From Luteimonas sp. FCS-9 (GTDB lineage Bacteria > Pseudomonadota > Gammaproteobacteria > Xanthomonadales > Xanthomonadaceae): a stretch of 64,000 nt of DNA. Below, piece after piece: positions 59,786-64,000 of the stretch. The position numbers and the translations under genes were made by a program. The stretch is taken from assembly GCF_001014645.1 (NCBI RefSeq), contig NZ_LASZ01000002.1, positions 248,001 through 312,000 of the forward strand. The letters are read 5' to 3'. Numbering within the stretch: position 1 is the first letter of the stretch; each line of letters begins with the position of its first letter. The notes beneath the pieces were generated by a model that searched no databases, was not told the origin of the DNA, and saw nothing but the letters and a program-made list of their open reading frames with translations.

Positions 59786-59786
59786 C

Positions 59787-62375
59787 ATGTCGTCCGCCGT
59801 CGCGCCACTCGCCCCAGCCGTCCCCACCGCGCCCGCCGCGCCCGCCACCGGGGCGCAGCCTGCGCTCGCCTGCCACGTGCACAAGTTCGGCGGCAGCAGC
59901 CTGGCCGACGCCGCGCACATCGCCGCGCTCGCGGCACTGGTGCCCGGCGATGCCCGAGTACGGCCCGTGGTGGTGTCGGCGATGGCGGGCACGACCAACG
60001 CGCTGGTCGCGCTGGCCGACGCCGCGCCCGCGCTCGAGGACTGGAAGCCGGCCTGGGAGGCGCTGCGCCAGCGCCACCTGGCGACCGCCGACGTGTTCGA
60101 GCCCGAGACCGGCGGCCCGCTGCACGCAGCGCTCGAGGACGAGTTCGCCACGCTCGCGCACGACCTGCAGGGCCTGAACGCGGATGCCGACGGCCACAAC
60201 GCGCGTCTGGCGCGCATCCACGGCTGCGGCGAGCAGCTGTCCTCGCGACTGGTCCAGGCGGCGCTCGGCCCGGGCTGGCAGCGCCTGGATGCGCGCGAGG
60301 TACTGGTGGTCCGGCCTGGCGAGATGGGCGCGGTCGTGGACTGGGACGCCAGCCGCGCCCGGCTCGCACGCTGGCGCCTGGCGCACGGCGCGCGCGACGT
60401 GGTGATCACCGGCTTCGTGGCCCGTGACGGCGACGGACACGACACCACGCTCGGACGCAACGGCAGCGACTACTCGGCGGCGATCTTCGCCAACCTGTTC
60501 GATGCCGGCGCGCTGACCATCTGGACCGACGTCGATGGCGTGCTGTCGGCCGACCCGCGCCTGGTCCCCGACGCCGTCTGCCTGCAGGCGATGTCGTACG
60601 CCGAGGCCTGCGAGCTCGCCTACTTCGGTGCGAGCGTGCTGCATCCGCAGACGCTGGCGCCGGTGCAGGCCCGCGGCATCCCGGTGCGCATCCGCAACAG
60701 CCGCAACCCGGCCGCGCCCGGCACGACGATCGTGCCCGAATCCGTCCCGGCCGCCTCCCCGGTCAAGGGCCTGAGCCTGGTCCGCGACGTGGCCGTGCTC
60801 GAACTCGTCGGCAACGGCCTGGTCGGCGTGCCCGGCACCGCCGAGCGCATGTTCGCGGCGCTGCACGCGGCCGGCGTGTCGGTGACGATGATCTCCCAGG
60901 GCTCGTCCGAACATTCGATCTGCTGCGTGGTGCAGGCGGGCCAGGTCGAGCGCGGCCGCGAGGCGATCCTCGCGGCGTTCGCCGACGCGATCGACCAGGG
61001 CCGGGCGCAGGCGGTGACGGTGACCCGCGACCTGTGCGTGCTGGCGGCGGTCGGCGACGGCATGGTCGGGACCCAGGGCGTCGCGGCGCGGCTGTTCGCC
61101 GGTCTCGCCCAGGCGCACGTCAACATCCGCGCGATCGCCCAGGGCGCGAGCGAACGCAACATCTCGGTCGCGATCGCCCAGGCCGACGCGACCCGCGCGC
61201 TGCGCGCCGCGCATGCCGCGTTCTGGCTGTCGCCGCAGACGGTCTCGGTCGGCGTGATCGGACCGGGCAACGTCGGGCGCGCACTGCTGTCGCAGCTGGC
61301 CGACGTGGTGCCGGCGCTGCGCGCGCGGGCCGGCGTCGACCTGCGGCTGCGCGCGATCGCCAGCAGCCGGCGGATGCGCCTCGACGACGCGCCGCTCGAC
61401 CCTGCGCACGCGGCGGCCGCGCTCGACGCCGACGCGCCCGCCTGCAACCTCGATGCGTTCGCCGCGCACGTGCGCGCCAGCCACCTGCCGCACGCGCTGA
61501 TCGTCGACTGCAGCGCCAGCGACGCGGTCGCGGCGCACTACCCCGCCTGGCTCGCCGCCGGCATCCATGTCGTCACACCGAACAAGCATGCCGGCAGCGG
61601 CCCGTGGACGCGCTACGCGGCCATCCGCGGCGCGCAGCGCGAAGGCGGCGGCCGCTTTCTGTACGAGGCCACCGTCGGCGCCGGCCTGCCGGTGATCCAG
61701 ACCCTGCGCGGTCTGCTCGACACCGGCGACACGCTGCACGGCATCGACGGCATGCTCTCGGGCACGCTGGCCTGGCTGTTCAACAGCTACGACGGCAGCC
61801 GCCCGTTCTCCGCGCTGGTGCGCGAGGCACGTGCGCTGGGCTACACCGAGCCCGATCCGCGCGACGACCTGTCGGGCCTGGACGTCGCGCGCAAGCTGGT
61901 GATCCTGGCGCGCGAGGCCGGCCGGACGCTGTCGCTCGACGACGTCGCGGTCGAGAGCCTGGTACCCGAGGCGCTGCGCGACGTGCCGCTGGAGGTCTTC
62001 CTCGAGCGCCTGCCCGAGCTCGACGCACCGATGCAGGCCCGCCTCGATGCCGCGCACGCCGACGGCCATGCGCTGCGCCACCTCGCCCGCCTGCACGGCG
62101 ACGGCCGCGCCAGCGTCGGCGTCGTCGCGCTGCCCGCCGACCACCCGTGCCGCCACACCCGGCTGACCGACAACCTCGTGCAGTTCCGCACGGCCCGCTA
62201 TGCCGAGAACCCGCTGGTGGTCCAGGGCCCGGGCGCCGGCCCGGAGGTCACCGCGGCCGGTGTGTTCGCCGACGTGCTCGCGATCGCGCATGCGCTGGGC
62301 AAGCAGGCCGGACTGCCGTTCCTGCGGCATGATGACGGCGATGCATCGAGGATCGGTGCCGGGCCGCACGGATGA
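59787..62375 (+). CDS. thrA: Bifunctional aspartokinase / homoserine dehydrogenase
   Basis: An 862-residue fusion enzyme for the first and third steps of threonine synthesis. The kinase domain (about 28-315) has [26 protein letters not shown] and [13 protein letters not shown]. Two ACT-like regulatory repeats follow (about 335-480, [17 protein letters not shown] and [18 protein letters not shown]). The dehydrogenase domain begins at [16 protein letters not shown] and contains [10 protein letters not shown] and [19 protein letters not shown]. The ACT motifs imply threonine feedback. A Pro/Ala N-terminal extension of about 25 residues precedes the kinase. First structural gene after the leader; overlaps the longer reading of thrB by ATGA. 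Confidence 0.97.
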   Translation: MSSAVAPLAPAVPTAPAAPATGAQPALACHVHKFGGSSLADAAHIAALAALVPGDARVRPVVVSAMAGTTNALVALADAAPALEDWKPAWEALRQRHLATADVFEPETGGPLHAALEDEFATLAHDLQGLNADADGHNARLARIHGCGEQLSSRLVQAALGPGWQRLDAREVLVVRPGEMGAVVDWDASRARLARWRLAHGARDVVITGFVARDGDGHDTTLGRNGSDYSAAIFANLFDAGALTIWTDVDGVLSADPRLVPDAVCLQAMSYAEACELAYFGASVLHPQTLAPVQARGIPVRIRNSRNPAAPGTTIVPESVPAASPVKGLSLVRDVAVLELVGNGLVGVPGTAERMFAALHAAGVSVTMISQGSSEHSICCVVQAGQVERGREAILAAFADAIDQGRAQAVTVTRDLCVLAAVGDGMVGTQGVAARLFAGLAQAHVNIRAIAQGASERNISVAIAQADATRALRAAHAAFWLSPQTVSVGVIGPGNVGRALLSQLADVVPALRARAGVDLRLRAIASSRRMRLDDAPLDPAHAAAALDADAPACNLDAFAAHVRASHLPHALIVDCSASDAVAAHYPAWLAAGIHVVTPNKHAGSGPWTRYAAIRGAQREGGGRFLYEATVGAGLPVIQTLRGLLDTGDTLHGIDGMLSGTLAWLFNSYDGSRPFSALVREARALGYTEPDPRDDLSGLDVARKLVILAREAGRTLSLDDVAVESLVPEALRDVPLEVFLERLPELDAPMQARLDAAHADGHALRHLARLHGDGRASVGVVALPADHPCRHTRLTDNLVQFRTARYAENPLVVQGPGAGPEVTAAGVFADVLAIAHALGKQAGLPFLRHDDGDASRIGAGPHG

Positions 62376-62470
62376 CCGACGGCTTCCCGCACTTCGTTGC
62401 GCCGCCCGGCGCGCCGCCTGGCCGGACGCGCCGACGCGCGGCCGATCCCGCTTCCGCACGAGACCACACC

Positions 62471-63463
62471 ATGCCCGAACACCCCTGGATCGCCGCCTTC
62501 GCACCGGCGAGCGTCGGCAACATCGGCGTCGGCTTCGACCTGCTCGGCCATGCGATCGACGGACCGCGGGACGTCGCCCGGGTCCGCCGCATCGCCGCGC
62601 CGACGGTCGTCATCGAGTCGATCGACGGCGACGTCGCCGGCATCGACGCGATCCCGCTCGACCCGGCCCGCAACACCGCCGGGGTCGCGCTGCAGTCGCT
62701 GCGCGAGGCGCTGTCGCTGCCGGACGGGTTCGCGCTGCGGCTGGAGAAGGGCATTCCCCTGGGCTCGGGACTCGGCGGGTCGGCGGCCTCGTGCGTCGCC
62801 GCGCTCGTCGCCGCGAACGCGCTGCTCGATGCGCCGCTGGCGCGCGGGGCGCTGTATCCGTTCGCGCTCGACGGAGAGTCGATCTCCAGTGGCAGCCGCC
62901 ACGGCGACAACGTCGCGCCGATGCTCCTGGGCGGAGTGACGCTGGCGACCGCCGACCGCGCGATCGCGCTCGACGTGCCTGCCACGCTGCACGCGGTGGT
63001 CGTGCATCCCGACCAGGTGCTGGAGACGCGACGCTCGCGCGCCGTGCTCGCCGAGCCCTATCCGCTGCACGACGTCGTCGCGCACGGCACGCACCTGGCG
63101 CTGTTCCTGACCGGGCTGCAGCGCGGCGACCTGGACCTGGTCCGCGCCGGGCTGCACGACGTGCTGGTCGAACCGCGACGCGCCGCGCTGATCCCCGGCT
63201 TCGCGCAGGTGAAGGCGGCCGCGCTCGCGCACGCGGCGCTCGGTGCGAGCATCTCGGGCGGCGGTCCGAGCGTGTTCGCGTGGTTCGCCTCGCGCGCCGA
63301 CGCCGAGACGGCGGCGCCAGCCATGCGCCAGGCCTTCGCCGACGCCGGCTTCGATGCGCGCGCCTACGTCGGCCCGGTCGCGGGCCCGCGTGCCGCGCTC
63401 CTCGGCGCGGCGCCGGCGCGCACGGCCATCGATCGCGCCACGCGCATGTCCTTCCCCCAGTGA
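62471..63463 (+). CDS. thrB: Homoserine kinase
   Basis: A 330-residue GHMP kinase making O-phosphohomoserine. The N-terminal motif is [17 protein letters not shown]; the ATP-binding loop is [19 protein letters not shown]; the third motif is [15 protein letters not shown]. The start is not certain. ATG 62471 gives family length, while ATG 62372 overlaps the thrA stop (ATGA) and would add 33 residues of low complexity. Either way it is co-transcribed with thrA and thrC. Confidence 0.94.
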   Translation: MPEHPWIAAFAPASVGNIGVGFDLLGHAIDGPRDVARVRRIAAPTVVIESIDGDVAGIDAIPLDPARNTAGVALQSLREALSLPDGFALRLEKGIPLGSGLGGSAASCVAALVAANALLDAPLARGALYPFALDGESISSGSRHGDNVAPMLLGGVTLATADRAIALDVPATLHAVVVHPDQVLETRRSRAVLAEPYPLHDVVAHGTHLALFLTGLQRGDLDLVRAGLHDVLVEPRRAALIPGFAQVKAAALAHAALGASISGGGPSVFAWFASRADAETAAPAMRQAFADAGFDARAYVGPVAGPRAALLGAAPARTAIDRATRMSFPQ

Positions 63464-63473
63464 CGAGTCGTCC

Positions 63474-64000
63474 ATGGATTTCCTGAGCACCCGCGGCGGC
63501 GTGCCGCCGACGCCGATCGACGACGCACTCGTCGCCGGACTCGCACCCGATGGCGGCCTGTACGTGCCGGCGTCGATCCCGGTGCTCGACCTGGCGACGC
63601 CACGCGCCACGCTCGCCGACACCGCGACAGCGACGCTCGCGCCGTGGTTCGCAGGCTCGCGGCTCGAGGGACGTTTACCCGCGCTGTGCGGCGAGGCGTT
63701 CGCGTTCGACGCGCCGTTGCGACCGCTGCACGGCACCGGCGATCACGTGCTCGAGCTGTTCCACGGACCCACGGCGGCGTTCAAGGACTACGCCGCGCGC
63801 TTTCTCGCCGGCGCGCTCGAGGCGCTGCGGTCGCCCGACGCGCCCGACACCACGATCGTCGTCGCCACGTCGGGCGACACCGGCGCGGCGGTCGCCGCCG
63901 CCTTCCATCGGCGGCCCGGCTTCCGTGTCGCGATCCTCTACCCCGAAGGGCGGGTGTCGCCGCGGCAGGCGCACGGGCTGGAATGCTGGGGCGACAACGT
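63474..64000 (+). CDS. thrC: Threonine synthase (5' part, cut by window edge)
   Basis: The first 175 residues of a PLP enzyme converting O-phosphohomoserine to threonine. MDFLSTRGGVPPTPIDDALVAGLAPDGGLYVP is the classic N-terminus. The PLP-binding Lys is in HGPTAAFKDYAARF, and VVATSGDTGAAVA follows. It starts 10 nt after the thrB stop; last gene seen of the thrABC operon. Confidence 0.96.
   Translation, partial: MDFLSTRGGVPPTPIDDALVAGLAPDGGLYVPASIPVLDLATPRATLADTATATLAPWFAGSRLEGRLPALCGEAFAFDAPLRPLHGTGDHVLELFHGPTAAFKDYAARFLAGALEALRSPDAPDTTIVVATSGDTGAAVAAAFHRRPGFRVAILYPEGRVSPRQAHGLECWGDN

Overview
The window is very GC-rich, densely coded bacterial DNA. Its gene content and order point to a Lysobacter- or Luteimonas-like member of the Xanthomonadaceae (Lysobacteraceae). 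The signs are the run hslV-hslU / xerC-DUF484-dapF-lptM, the rhlB / trxA / rho cluster, acs followed by a LuxR-type response regulator, a large Xanthomonas-type TonB receptor, and GTAGGAGCGCGC palindromic REP elements. This assignment is inferred from synteny and protein style; no rRNA or tRNA is present to confirm it.

Layout. 0-9 kb: envelope and housekeeping genes (lipoproteins, an M1 aminopeptidase lipoprotein, endonuclease V, ubiE, a TerC-CBS membrane protein), plus a deaminase resembling yeast cytosine deaminase and a DUF1176 lipoprotein. 9-13.2 kb: an MFS/HlyD efflux pair, a 13-C tract, a REP element and a Phd-like antitoxin/zeta-kinase module. 13.3-18.5 kb: hslU-hslV behind a candidate sigma-32 promoter, then DUF3079, xerC, DUF484, dapF and lptM. 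18.6-20.3 kb: a DNase toxin/immunity cassette. 20.3-28.8 kb: DUF454, queD, a phasin with a palindromic operator candidate, ung, ftsE-ftsX, rhlB, trxA and rho. 29-39.3 kb: AMP nucleosidase, two tandem amidohydrolases (the second without metal ligands), then an acetate-type block of response regulator, acs, DcaP-like porin and MHS transporter. 39.6-48.7 kb: EF-hand protein, desaturase, orphan ABC ATPase, H+-pyrophosphatase, M91 effector-like metalloprotease, soluble pyrophosphatase and an HDOD protein. 48.8-56.5 kb: TonB receptor, AraC regulator, CadC/TolB-like membrane regulator and an RNase A-like toxin/immunity cassette. 56.5-64 kb: DUF4136 lipoprotein, thiC with a TPP riboswitch, and the thr operon (leader peptide, thrA, thrB, start of thrC).

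Most notable points. (1) Two solitary toxin-immunity cassettes about 37 kb apart, of different toxin chemistry, share a near-identical element, TAGGGTCG-N2-CCCAGAT, at almost the same distance (76 and 74 nt) upstream of the toxin start. A weaker GGG..CCC palindrome lies at a similar distance upstream of the M91 effector-like gene. This may mark an uncharacterised co-regulated set of antibacterial effectors. (2) The thr leader region has three near-identical segments, each complementary to the same intervening segment, with the last also able to pair across the thrA ribosome-binding site. This suggests an attenuator that may act on translation. (3) The second amidohydrolase appears to have lost its catalytic ligands. 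Function calls rest on motif recognition by eye; no database search was run.
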